From Bacteroidota bacterium (GTDB taxonomy: Bacteria; Bacteroidota; Bacteroidia; Chitinophagales; Chitinophagaceae): a DNA stretch of 11,119 nucleotides. The stretch spans positions 1-11,119 of the forward strand of contig JAEYOL010000097.1 of assembly GCA_023411775.1 (NCBI GenBank). Direction: 5' to 3'. Position numbers and translations under genes: made by a program. The notes beneath the pieces were generated by a model, which searched no databases, was not told the DNA's origin, and saw only the letters and a program-made list of their open reading frames with translations. Positions 1-7,900 of the stretch are shown here, one piece after another (the stretch's first letter is position 1; each line of letters starts with the position of its first letter).

Positions 1-116
1 GTAAGAAAACCTTTCTTGAAGCTGGCGGCGAATCTTATCGTATGATCCCATGCCTCAATACCAACCCGGTGTGGGTAAATGCGTTGAAGACATTGATCCA
101 TAATGCGGCTGACTGA
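1..116 (+). CDS. hemH: Ferrochelatase, C-terminal end only (gene starts before the window)
   Basis: An open frame enters from the left edge with its first full codon at base 3 and stops with TGA at 114-116, leaving 37 visible residues. The tail contains GGESYRMIPCLNTNPVWVNA, which resembles the C-terminal end of bacterial ferrochelatases, where an IPCLN segment is followed by a tryptophan and a helix. Ferrochelatase inserts Fe(II) into protoporphyrin IX to make protohaem. The catalytic His and Glu lie outside the window, so the call rests on this tail and on the next gene, hemJ, which acts one step earlier in the same pathway. The stop codon is 40 bases before the preferred hemJ start, which fits co-transcription. 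Confidence 0.75.
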   Translation, partial: KKTFLEAGGESYRMIPCLNTNPVWVNALKTLIHNAAD

Positions 117-156
117 GATAGCATTAACATACAAATACGAAAATTTTAAACCGGCC

Positions 157-687
157 ATGTTCCTTTACCTCAAAGCGCTGCATATCATCTTCATCGTGAC
201 ATGGTTTAGTGGTTTGTTCTACATGGTAAGGTTGTTAATTTATAATACAGAAGCAGGAGAAAAGCCCGAACCCGAGAAAACCATATTGCAAAATCAGTTT
301 GTAATAATGATCAAAAGACTTTGGTATGGCATTACCTGGCCATCAGCTATTCTCACCCTGGTATTGGGCGGCTGGTTGTTGACATTATACGATCAGTTGC
401 CTGCGTGGCTGGTCATCAAACTTTGTTTTGTAGCGGGATTGTACCTATACCATTATTCAATCCATCTGCTCGTTTCCCGACAATTAAAAGGTATATTTCG
501 TTACACTTCTCAGCAGCTTCGTATCTGGAATGAAGTAGCAACCGTTTTTTTAGTGGCCATCGTGATGCTGGTGGTGGTTAAACAAAGCCTGAGCTTTGTA
601 TGGGGGCTTGTCGGATTAATTTTACTGGTAGTGTTGCTGATGTCGGCCATACGCATCTACAAATTGTTACGCCAAAAGAAACAATAG
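157..687 (+). CDS. hemJ: Protoporphyrinogen IX oxidase HemJ (UPF0093 / CopD-like membrane protein)
   Basis: The 176-residue integral membrane protein is predicted to oxidise protoporphyrinogen IX to protoporphyrin IX, the substrate of the ferrochelatase encoded just upstream. It opens with MFLYLKALHIIFIVTWFSGL, the characteristic HemJ N terminus; His9 is the conserved family histidine. About five hydrophobic segments are visible: near residues 5-28, 57-80, 83-104, 124-143 and 147-168. A basic tail (RIYKLLRQKKQ) ends the protein on the likely cytoplasmic side. The frame could open at ATG 103, overlapping hemH by 14 bases, but that adds 18 polar residues unlike the family. ATG 157 starts exactly where HemJ proteins normally do, although neither start has a clear ribosome-binding site. 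HemJ replaces HemG or HemY in organisms that use it. Confidence 0.88.
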   Translation: MFLYLKALHIIFIVTWFSGLFYMVRLLIYNTEAGEKPEPEKTILQNQFVIMIKRLWYGITWPSAILTLVLGGWLLTLYDQLPAWLVIKLCFVAGLYLYHYSIHLLVSRQLKGIFRYTSQQLRIWNEVATVFLVAIVMLVVVKQSLSFVWGLVGLILLVVLLMSAIRIYKLLRQKKQ

Positions 688-705
688 ATTTTTTAAAATG
701 TGCTT

Positions 706-1050
706 ATGATATCAATTCCTATAGCCCGGCAACTGATCTTGTCGTTACCGGAAGTAGAAGAGAAATCTCATTTTGAAAAACCGGATTTCAGGATTAAGAA
801 TAAAGTCTTTGCTGTTTTACATATTGATAAATCTTCAGTCGTGGTAAAGTTTAACCTCACCGATCAATCTGTATTCTGCGCCTTCGATCCTCAGGTTATT
901 TACCCAATCCCCGGTGGCTGGGGCAGGCGCGGCTGGACTGTGATCAACTTAAAGAAGGTTAAGAAGTCGATGCTGAAGGACGCATTAACCACATCATGGA
1001 AAACCGTAGCGCCACCAACCCTTCGTCGAAAATATTTCCCTGAGGAGTAG
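706..1050 (+). CDS. MmcQ/YjbR family protein
   Basis: This is a small soluble protein of 114 residues, the normal size for the MmcQ/YjbR family (CyaY-like fold, proposed DNA-binding 'double wing'). Family features visible are an N-terminal helix ending in LPEVEEKSHFEKPDFRI, a strand pair around KVFAVLHIDKSSVVVKF, the G-rich GGWGRRGWTVINL turn, and a C-terminal helix with SWKTVAPPTLRRK. The pattern 'LPEVEEKSHFEKPDFRI' followed by 'GWGRRGW' is very typical. ATG 706 is preferred over GTG 700, two codons upstream, because family members begin close to the first helix. It lies 18 bases after hemJ and 35 before the serine hydrolase, so it is probably in the same transcript. The molecular role of the family is not established; I make no claim beyond membership. 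Confidence 0.85.
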   Translation: MISIPIARQLILSLPEVEEKSHFEKPDFRIKNKVFAVLHIDKSSVVVKFNLTDQSVFCAFDPQVIYPIPGGWGRRGWTVINLKKVKKSMLKDALTTSWKTVAPPTLRRKYFPEE

Positions 1051-1085
1051 TCGTTTTTTGGGTTAATTTAGACGGATAACAGCTT

Positions 1086-2177
1086 ATGAAAACATTGTTG
1101 TTTATTTTTCTTATGATTGCCTATTCGGCTAAACCGCAATCGCCGGCTGCTATGAAGTCTATCGATTCATTGTTCAATTCCTGGTTTGAAACCGGCAAAC
1201 CCGGCGGAGCAGTCCTGATCGCTAAAGATGACAAATGGATCTATAAGAGAGGATTTGGCACGGCGGATTTGGAAACACAAACTCCCATTTCTCCCCAAAC
1301 ACTGTTTAATACCGGTTCTATTACTAAGACCTTTGTAGCGTATGGTATTCTTAAACTGGCGTCGGAAGGCAGGCTTTCGCTGGAGGATGATCTTTACAAA
1401 TATTTTCCCGACTTCAAAAACCCGGGCATTGCCCGCCAGGTGAAAATTTATCACCTGCTTACGCATAGTTCCGGATTGCCCGATAGTCGAAGGGTAAAGG
1501 AGGAGCATGAATTTTACCTTACCGCAAAGGATGAAGAAAACTTTGCTCCGCTAAAAGAAACATCACAATTATTATTTGAACCCGGTACTCGTTACCGGTA
1601 CTCTAATCCTGCTTTTAACGGGCTTGCCCTGGTCATTGAAAAAGTGGCGGGGGAGAAGTGGCAGCATTATATAAAGAAAAACATTTTTGACCCGGCTGGA
1701 ATGAAAACCTCAACGATCACGGATGGCCCTCACCCGGAAAGCGGTGTTTCGCATGCATATGTCTCAACCGCTACGGGTGGTTTTGAGGAACTCGATTACG
1801 GAGAGGAACCGACATTTGCTGCTGCGGGAAATGGTGGCGTGTGGAGTACGGTGGAAGAACTTTGGCTATATGAGCAGGCCGTCCAGAAGAATCTTTTCCT
1901 CGATAAAAAATGGACCGATCTTTCCCGAACTAAATTTCCTTTAGACGGATGGATTGATTCTATCCCGCAGCGGCTCGGACTGAGTTGGTTTATAACACAA
2001 GAAAGAGGCCTCGATATGATAGGGCATACCGGCTCACAGGGTGGATTTATCAGCGATTATCTTTGGCTTCCGTCAAAAAAAATATTTTATGTATTGTTGT
2101 GCAATATTCCCAAACCTATCAAAGAGATCAGGGCGGGGCTGTTTGACATTTTAGCAAAGCAAAACTGGCTGGATTAA
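1086..2177 (+). CDS. Exported serine hydrolase, beta-lactamase class C / esterase-like (PF00144 type)
   Basis: The 363-residue protein starts with a hydrophobic signal peptide (residues 1 to about 18, MKTLLFIFLMIAYSAKPQ), so it probably acts in the periplasm or outside. The penicillin-binding fold motifs are in order: the nucleophile motif Ser78-Ile-Thr-Lys81, then LLTHSSGLPD near residue 124, the Tyr172-Ser-Asn174 motif in RYRYSNPAFNG, and His314-Thr-Gly316 in place of the KTG box. HTG instead of KTG is common in esterase, peptidase and transpeptidase-like members and argues against a dedicated resistance beta-lactamase. The substrate cannot be read from sequence; ester, D-amino-acid peptide or cell-wall peptide hydrolysis are all possible. 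The stop is only 10 bases before the GH18 gene, which strongly suggests one operon. Confidence 0.87.
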   Translation: MKTLLFIFLMIAYSAKPQSPAAMKSIDSLFNSWFETGKPGGAVLIAKDDKWIYKRGFGTADLETQTPISPQTLFNTGSITKTFVAYGILKLASEGRLSLEDDLYKYFPDFKNPGIARQVKIYHLLTHSSGLPDSRRVKEEHEFYLTAKDEENFAPLKETSQLLFEPGTRYRYSNPAFNGLALVIEKVAGEKWQHYIKKNIFDPAGMKTSTITDGPHPESGVSHAYVSTATGGFEELDYGEEPTFAAAGNGGVWSTVEELWLYEQAVQKNLFLDKKWTDLSRTKFPLDGWIDSIPQRLGLSWFITQERGLDMIGHTGSQGGFISDYLWLPSKKIFYVLLCNIPKPIKEIRAGLFDILAKQNWLD

Positions 2178-2187
2178 ATAAAACGGT

Positions 2188-3297
2188 ATGAAGAAAATTG
2201 TTTATGGACTCACCACGCTCATGTTCCTTTCTCTGTTATTGTTTTCCTTTATAAAAAATACAGCCAGGCAAGCATCGGATCTGGCGGTGATCGCATATTA
2301 CTCAGGGAACAGCAAAACGATCGATAATTACGCCGTAGAAAAGCTGACGCATATTATCTACAGCTTTTGTCACCTCGATGGGAACCGGTTAAAAGTAGAC
2401 GATGCAAATGATTCAGCCACGATCAAAAAACTCGTCTCGCTGAAAAAAAAGAATCCCCGTCTGAAAGTGCTGCTTTCACTGGGGGGATGGGGCGGTTGTA
2501 AAACCTGCTCTCCGGTATTTTCATCAGAAAAGGGACGGAAGGAATTTGCAGCTTCTGTAAAGGAGGTGAACAGTTATTTTGGCACCGACGGTATTGATCT
2601 CGACTGGGAATACCCGGCGATTGAGGGCCACCCCGGACATGAATACCGCGATGAAGATCGACCCAATTTCACTGCCCTGGTAAAGGAACTTCGAAAAAGC
2701 CTCGGCAAGCAACATGAACTGACTTTTGCCGCGGGTGGATTTCTTAAATTTCTTGAAGAGTCCATCGAGTGGAGAGAAGTGATGGCGGAAGTAGACTATG
2801 TGAACCTGATGAGTTATGACCTGATCAATGGCTATAGTACAGTAACTGGTCATCACACGGCTTTATACCCAAATCCGCAACAGGCAGTGTCGGCCGATCA
2901 TGCGATCAGCTGGCTGGATTCAATTGGTGTCCCGCTAAGTAAAGTGGTGATAGGTGCCGCCTTTTATGCGCGCACCTGGGAGAATGTTGAGGATACTAAC
3001 AACGGGCTATACCAGGCCGGTAAGTTTAAGAGCTCAGTTCCATACCGTGTCTTCGGTGAAAGACTTAGTACCGGGCAGGGTTATACTTTTCACCACGATA
3101 CGATCTCCAAAGCGACCCATGCTTATAATGCAGCTACAAAGACTTTTGCCACTTTCGATGACCCCCGCTCAGTTGCGGAAAAAACCCGTTATGCAAAACG
3201 AAGAGGCCTTAAGGGTATAATGTTCTGGGAGCTTACACTCGACAGCCCGAAAGACGGGCTTCTCGATGTGATCGATCGAACAAAGAAGGAAAAATAA
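2188..3297 (+). CDS. Glycoside hydrolase family 18 (chitinase-like), exported or membrane-anchored
   Basis: The 369-residue enzyme should cleave beta-1,4 linkages next to N-acetylglucosamine by substrate-assisted catalysis. The GH18 hallmark is complete: Asp134-x-x-Asp137-x-Asp139-x-Glu141 within DGIDLDWEYP, Glu141 being the acid/base. Other barrel signatures are Ser97-Leu-Gly-Gly100 on strand 3, Met208-Ser-Tyr210-Asp211 on strand 6, and Trp347 in GIMFWEL on strand 8. The segment after GAAFYARTWENV looks like the usual alpha/beta insertion domain. The hydrophobic stretch at residues 6-22 is followed by no obvious AxA cleavage site, so it may be a signal peptide or an uncleaved anchor. No carbohydrate-binding module is present. 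Chitin is the default substrate; peptidoglycan-like or glycoprotein GlcNAc polymers are alternatives. It lies 10 bases after the serine hydrolase. Confidence 0.9.
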   Translation: MKKIVYGLTTLMFLSLLLFSFIKNTARQASDLAVIAYYSGNSKTIDNYAVEKLTHIIYSFCHLDGNRLKVDDANDSATIKKLVSLKKKNPRLKVLLSLGGWGGCKTCSPVFSSEKGRKEFAASVKEVNSYFGTDGIDLDWEYPAIEGHPGHEYRDEDRPNFTALVKELRKSLGKQHELTFAAGGFLKFLEESIEWREVMAEVDYVNLMSYDLINGYSTVTGHHTALYPNPQQAVSADHAISWLDSIGVPLSKVVIGAAFYARTWENVEDTNNGLYQAGKFKSSVPYRVFGERLSTGQGYTFHHDTISKATHAYNAATKTFATFDDPRSVAEKTRYAKRRGLKGIMFWELTLDSPKDGLLDVIDRTKKEK

Positions 3298-3372
3298 TTC
3301 AGGACATTACCTCCACGAACAATAGACGTCAGGCCTTGCCCTGATAATTGGAGTTAAAAAATTTTTACAATC

Positions 3373-4320
3373 ATGTTTAAGGTGCTTTCTCTTTTCTTGT
3401 TATTAGTTTCTTATATTTCTGCCAGCGGGCAGCTTCATTGGGTCAATATGGATACAGCATTCGGCGATCTGCCCGCATCTGTACATATTTACAAATCAAA
3501 TACTGCTTTGGACGGTAAACCCAGTATTGCCTGGTACCTCGAAGCAGATCTTCGCGACCGCCAACTTGAATTTACAACCGATACCACACTGCAGCGTAGG
3601 TTCACACCGCAACAGTTTTATGAAAAAAATAATAACCCGCTGGTTGTCGTAAACACCACTTTTTTCTCCTTTGCAACCAACCAAAACCTCAACCTGGTGA
3701 TCCGGGATGGCCGGTTGGTGAGTTATAATATCCATTCGATAGCAGGGCGTGGTAAAGACACGCTGACTTATCTGCATCCACTTGGCAGCGCGATCGGTAT
3801 TTCCAAGAAGAGAAAAGCGGATGTGAGCTGGCTATATACCGATTCCACAAAAAAATTCCCATTAGCCCTGCAGGCGCCACGGGCTGCCGCCAGGGATTCT
3901 AATAATTATTATCGTTCATCAGCAGTAAAAAAATCGGGTGCCAAAAAATGGAAGATGCAAACAGCCGTGGGTGGTGGCCCTGTGCTGGTACAGGATGGCA
4001 GGGTAAAGGTCACGAACGAGGAAGAAAGGAAATTTTATGGGAAAGCCATAAACGACAAACATCCGCGAACCGCAATCGGCTATACAAAAGACGATAAGCT
4101 TATTATTTTAATGATCGAAGGACGTAACCCGGGTGTTGCCGAAGGCGCCAGCCTGACGCAATTGGCTGAGATATTCACCCAGCTCGGTGCCGTCGAGGCT
4201 TTGAACCTTGATGGCGGGGGAAGCAGTTGTATGCTGGTGAATGGAAGAGAGACAATACATCCTTCCGATAAAAAACAAAGACCCGTACCCGCTGTGTTGA
4301 TGATAAAGAAAAAATCCTGA
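3373..4320 (+). CDS. Exported phosphodiester glycosidase family protein (NAGPA domain, PF09992 type)
   Basis: The 315-residue protein has a clear signal peptide (MFKVLSLFLLLVSYISASGQ, cleavage likely near residue 20). The family is named after the mammalian 'uncovering enzyme' that removes GlcNAc from a phosphodiester; bacterial members are thought to act on cell-surface or capsule phosphodiester-linked sugars. Signature blocks are VVVNTTFFSF, then QTAVGGGPVLVQDGRV, HPRTAIGYTKDDKLIILMI, and the C-terminal Asn278-Leu-Asp280-Gly-Gly-Gly283-Ser-Ser-Cys286 motif that defines the family. A basic stretch (RSSAVKKSGAKKWK) lies between the halves. The gene follows GH18 after 75 bases in which I see no confident promoter, and it is closed by the hairpin at 4358-4397. 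The substrate is unknown. Confidence 0.85.
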   Translation: MFKVLSLFLLLVSYISASGQLHWVNMDTAFGDLPASVHIYKSNTALDGKPSIAWYLEADLRDRQLEFTTDTTLQRRFTPQQFYEKNNNPLVVVNTTFFSFATNQNLNLVIRDGRLVSYNIHSIAGRGKDTLTYLHPLGSAIGISKKRKADVSWLYTDSTKKFPLALQAPRAAARDSNNYYRSSAVKKSGAKKWKMQTAVGGGPVLVQDGRVKVTNEEERKFYGKAINDKHPRTAIGYTKDDKLIILMIEGRNPGVAEGASLTQLAEIFTQLGAVEALNLDGGGSSCMLVNGRETIHPSDKKQRPVPAVLMIKKKS

Positions 4321-4357
4321 CAGCGGGCTCGTGGTCAATTAACACCTTGTTTATATT

Positions 4358-4397
4358 AAAAGGAAAAGCTGTCCCAAACGGCACAGCTTTTCTTTTT
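4358..4397. terminator. Bidirectional intrinsic terminator between convergent genes
   Basis: A perfect 10-base stem GAAAAGCTGT (4363-4372) / ACAGCTTTTC (4383-4392) encloses a 10-base loop. An A tract precedes it and TCTTTTT follows it, so in either direction the hairpin is followed by a U-rich tract. It lies between the stop of the + strand glycosidase and the stop of the - strand trxA, exactly where a shared terminator is expected. Confidence 0.85.
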
Positions 4398-4413
4398 ATA
4401 CGAATGGAGAAGC

Positions 4414-4731
4414 TTACAGGTGAGCTTCGATCTTTTTTACAAAATTGCCTTTGGGCTGCGCACCAACCAGTTTATCGACCACCTGGCCCCCTTTAATGAA
4501 AAGGATAGCCGGAATGGAGGTAATACCGTAGTTCATGGAGACCTGTGGGTTGTTGTCAACGTTCACTTTACCTACGTTCACTTTACCATCATATTCCTTG
4601 GAAAGTTCTTCGATCACGGGTCCGATCGCACGGCAGGGCCCGCACCATTCTGCCCAAAAGTCAACTACGGTCAGTTTATCCGAAGCCAGCACATCAGTCT
4701 GGAAGTTTGCATCATTGAATTCTTTTGCCAT
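4414..4731 (-). CDS. trxA: Thioredoxin
   Basis: At 105 residues it is the usual size for a single-domain cytoplasmic thioredoxin, a general protein disulfide reductase kept reduced by thioredoxin reductase. The active site is Trp29-Cys30-Gly-Pro-Cys33, within VVDFWAEWCGPC. The cis-proline is Pro74 in TSIPAILF, and the C-terminal part has the usual GQVVDKLVGAQPKG turn before the last helix. There is no signal peptide, so it is the cytosolic type rather than a periplasmic TlpA/ResA relative. It lies downstream of dnaE on the same strand with 176 bases between them, and a matching -7 box suggests its own promoter. The terminator at 4358-4397 ends it. Confidence 0.97.
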   Translation of the reverse strand: MAKEFNDANFQTDVLASDKLTVVDFWAEWCGPCRAIGPVIEELSKEYDGKVNVGKVNVDNNPQVSMNYGITSIPAILFIKGGQVVDKLVGAQPKGNFVKKIEAHL

Positions 4732-4779
4732 TTTATGTATTTTAAGTTTTTAGATTTCGGTCTATAGTCCCGGGGGGTG

Positions 4780-4787
4780 CAAATTTA
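4780..4787 (-). promoter_or_regulatory. Probable trxA promoter -7 box (Bacteroidota type)
   Basis: Read on the - strand, these bases are TAAATTTG, an exact match to the Bacteroidota primary sigma -7 consensus TAnnTTTG. They lie about 50 bases before the trxA ATG, giving a leader of roughly 40 bases. No clean TTG/TTTG -33 element is seen at the expected spacing, so the call rests on one box and its position. Confidence 0.5.
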
Positions 4788-4907
4788 AGTCCGTATCTAT
4801 TAACAGGCAGGTATGGCATAAAGTTGTGTAAAACTTGTCATTTATTGGACCCTACGCCTACACTCTTCTGCCTTTATTGCTGGTCTTTAGATCAAGTGTT
4901 AAAAGCT

Positions 4908-7900
4908 TTAAGAATTGGTGAGCACCGCCACATCCACATCCTGTTTTTCCTCCAGGAAATGAATCAGTTCTTCGTTCATTTCTATACCGCGTCCGGTTGT
5001 TAACATGCTGATTTTTAAATCTTTTTTAGGGTCATTTACAATTAATCTTAAAGATGTATTGCCGGGAAAATTCCTGATGTTCTTTTCGATAAACCCGATC
5101 ATATCCGCATCGATATCACGCGGATGGATTTGAACACTGACCTGCCTGGTCAATAGTTTTTTGAGGGTCTCGGCCAGAACCACCTGCTGTACTTTGAATT
5201 CGAATTCAGACTGGTTGTAGCGTTGTTTGAAATAGCCGGTGATGCAAACAGAAGCGCCCGGTTGCAGGTAAGGAGATAGCCTCAAATAATCCTCGCTAAA
5301 CAGTACAAATTCGGTCTTGCCCGAAAAATCCTCTACAATATAGCTTCCGTACTTATTACCTGATTTTTGGGCGACCCTGTGTTGCGCGCCGGTAACTAAC
5401 GCGATGAGTCGGAACATCCTGCCCGGGTTCGATTGCAGCTTGATTGATTCGCGAAACTCATTAAAATCGGAAATACTGGTGATGCCATAGTGTTTCATCT
5501 CAAACCGGTAATGATCCAACGGGTGCCCGCTCAGGAACATGCCGGTGACTTCTTTTTCATTCTCCAGTTGTGTAACCAGGGCCCAGGGTGCACAGTCGGG
5601 CAGGCGGGGAGGGGGTATTTCCATGCTTACGGGCAGGTCTCCGAATAGCGTATTGGCCGTATTGGCATTTTGCGAGGAGATGATCTGTCCGTATTTGATT
5701 ATCCTTTCAAGACCATTGGCCGTTTCGCCTTCCGGCACACAGAAATACTGGGCGCGATGATGTTGTGTGAAGCAATCGAATCCGCCTGCGTAAGCAAGGC
5801 TTTCCAACGTCTTTTTATTTACCGTACGCTGGTTGATCCTTTTGATGAAATTAAAAATATCACTATATGGCCCAGCTTTTTTTCGCTCGGCGATGATACT
5901 CTCCACCGCTGCCTCACCAACACCCTTGAGACCACCCAGGCCAAACCGGATCTCGCCGGCCTTATTCACGGCGAAGCCCTTCAGGGATTCGTTGATATCG
6001 GGTCCAAGCACTTTCAGGCCCATCCGCTTACACTCTTCCATGAAGAAAGTGATCTTATCAATACTACCGGCATTGTTAAGCACCGCAGCCATGTATTCGG
6101 CGGGATAATGCGCTTTTAAATAAGCCGTTTGATAAGCCACAAAGGCATAGCAGGTGGAATGCGATTTATTGAAGGCATACTGGGCAAACGCTTCCCAGTC
6201 GGACCAGATCTTTTCAAGGGTTTCCGCAGGCAACGACCTCGCCGTGGCGCCCTCGATAAACTGCGCCTTCATTTTATCGAGCACCGCTTTTTGCTTTTTA
6301 CCCATGGCTTTACGCAGTACATCAGCATCACCTTTACTAAAGCCAGCCAGTTTTTGCGCAAGCAACATCACCTGTTCCTGGTAAACGGTGATACCGTATG
6401 TCTCTTCCAGGTATTCCCGCATTTCAGGCAGGTCATAAGTGATCGGCTCCCGCCCATGTTTACGGTCTACGTAGTTGGGAATATAAGCCATTGGACCCGG
6501 GCGGTATAATGCGTTCATCGCAATCAGGTCACCGAATTTATCCGGCTTCAGTTCACGCAGGTACTTCTGCATACCGGCACTTTCAAACTGGAATGTGCCC
6601 ACCGTTGCAGCCTGCTGGTAAAGTTCAAATGTCTTTTGATCGTCAAGCGGGATATTATCGATGTCGATTTCGATACCATGGTTCTGCTTAATGAGCGCCA
6701 ACGCGTTTTTAATGATCGTCAGCGTTTTCAAGCCCAGGAAGTCCATCTTGATAACACCCGCTTCTTCGATCACATTTCCTTCGATCTGGGTTACCCAAAG
6801 TGGTGAATCTTTGGCTACGGCCACCGGGATCAGTTCGGTCAGGTCTTTGGGTGCAATGATGATCCCCGCGGCATGGATACCCGTATTCCGCACCGAACCT
6901 TCCAGTCTTTCTGCTTCATGCAATACTTTACTAAGCAGGGTATCTTCCTGGCTATAGATATCCCGGATCTTTTTTACATTTTCAAGATCATCGCCGCTGA
7001 ATCCTTCTTTTTCTTCTAGTGATTTTTCGCCGTCCTTCGATTTCAATGGAGCGTGTAACACCCTTTTAAGTTCTACGCCGGGTCGCTCCGGTACCAGTTT
7101 GGCGAGTGCATTCGATTCAGGCAATGGAAGGTCCATTACTCTTGCCACATCTTTGATACTCGACTTGGCGGCCATCGTGCCGTAGGTGATGATCTGCGCT
7201 ACCTGGTTTTTACCATATTTATCAACCACATAATCGATCACTTTTTGCCGGCCTTCATCATCAAAATCCGTATCAATATCAGGCATCGATTTACGATCAG
7301 GATTAAGAAAACGCTCAAACAGCAGGTTGTACTTTATCGGATCGATATTGGTAATGCCGGTACAATACGCCACTACCGAACCCGCAGCCGAACCCCGACC
7401 CGGGCCGATAAATACACCGATCTCGCGGCCGGCTTTAATGAAATCGCTTACGATCAGGAAGTAACCGGCAAAACCCATGGTCTTTATCGTGAACAATTCG
7501 AACCGTATGCGTTCGTCGATCTCGGGTGTGATCTCTGCATAACGTTTTTTCGCGCCTTCCCAGGTTATATGTTCGAGGTATTCATCCTGCGTCGAAAATT
7601 CTTTCGGTACCTGGAAAAAAGGAAGAAGAATATCCCTTTTCAGGTTGAGGATATCAATTTTATCTACGATCTCGTTGGTGTTGTCGATCGCCTGTGGAAT
7701 ATCATGAAACACACGGGTCATTTCTTCCGTGGTCTTGAAATAGAACTGGTCGTTTGGAAATGCAAACCTTTTGCCTTTGATATTGATATCATCATCTGCA
7801 AAATCGCGAAGTGCGGGTGTGGTGATCTTTTCGCCTGTATTGATACAAAGTAAAATATCGTGTGCGTTGAAGTCGCTTTGCTCTACGTAGTGCGAATCAT

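Noticed and set aside
1053..1085. Promoter for the serine hydrolase (TTTTTTG and TAATTTAG)
   Set aside because: The two elements are only a few bases apart instead of about 19, and the -7-like box lacks the final TTTG.
1086..2177. True class C beta-lactamase (antibiotic resistance)
   Set aside because: The third motif is HTG rather than KTG and the setting is with glycan hydrolases, which fits an esterase/peptidase-like member better; resistance cannot be inferred.
4420..4767. Open frame of 115 codons on the + strand over trxA
   Set aside because: It is the complement of thioredoxin, whose WCGPC and cis-Pro motifs fix the true strand.
5670..6119. Open frame of 149 codons on the + strand
   Set aside because: Antisense to dnaE, with no recognisable domain or start signal.
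7245..7853. Open frame of 202 codons on the + strand
   Set aside because: It lies wholly antisense to the dnaE palm and PHP region, has no family resemblance, and is explained by the codon use of the real gene.
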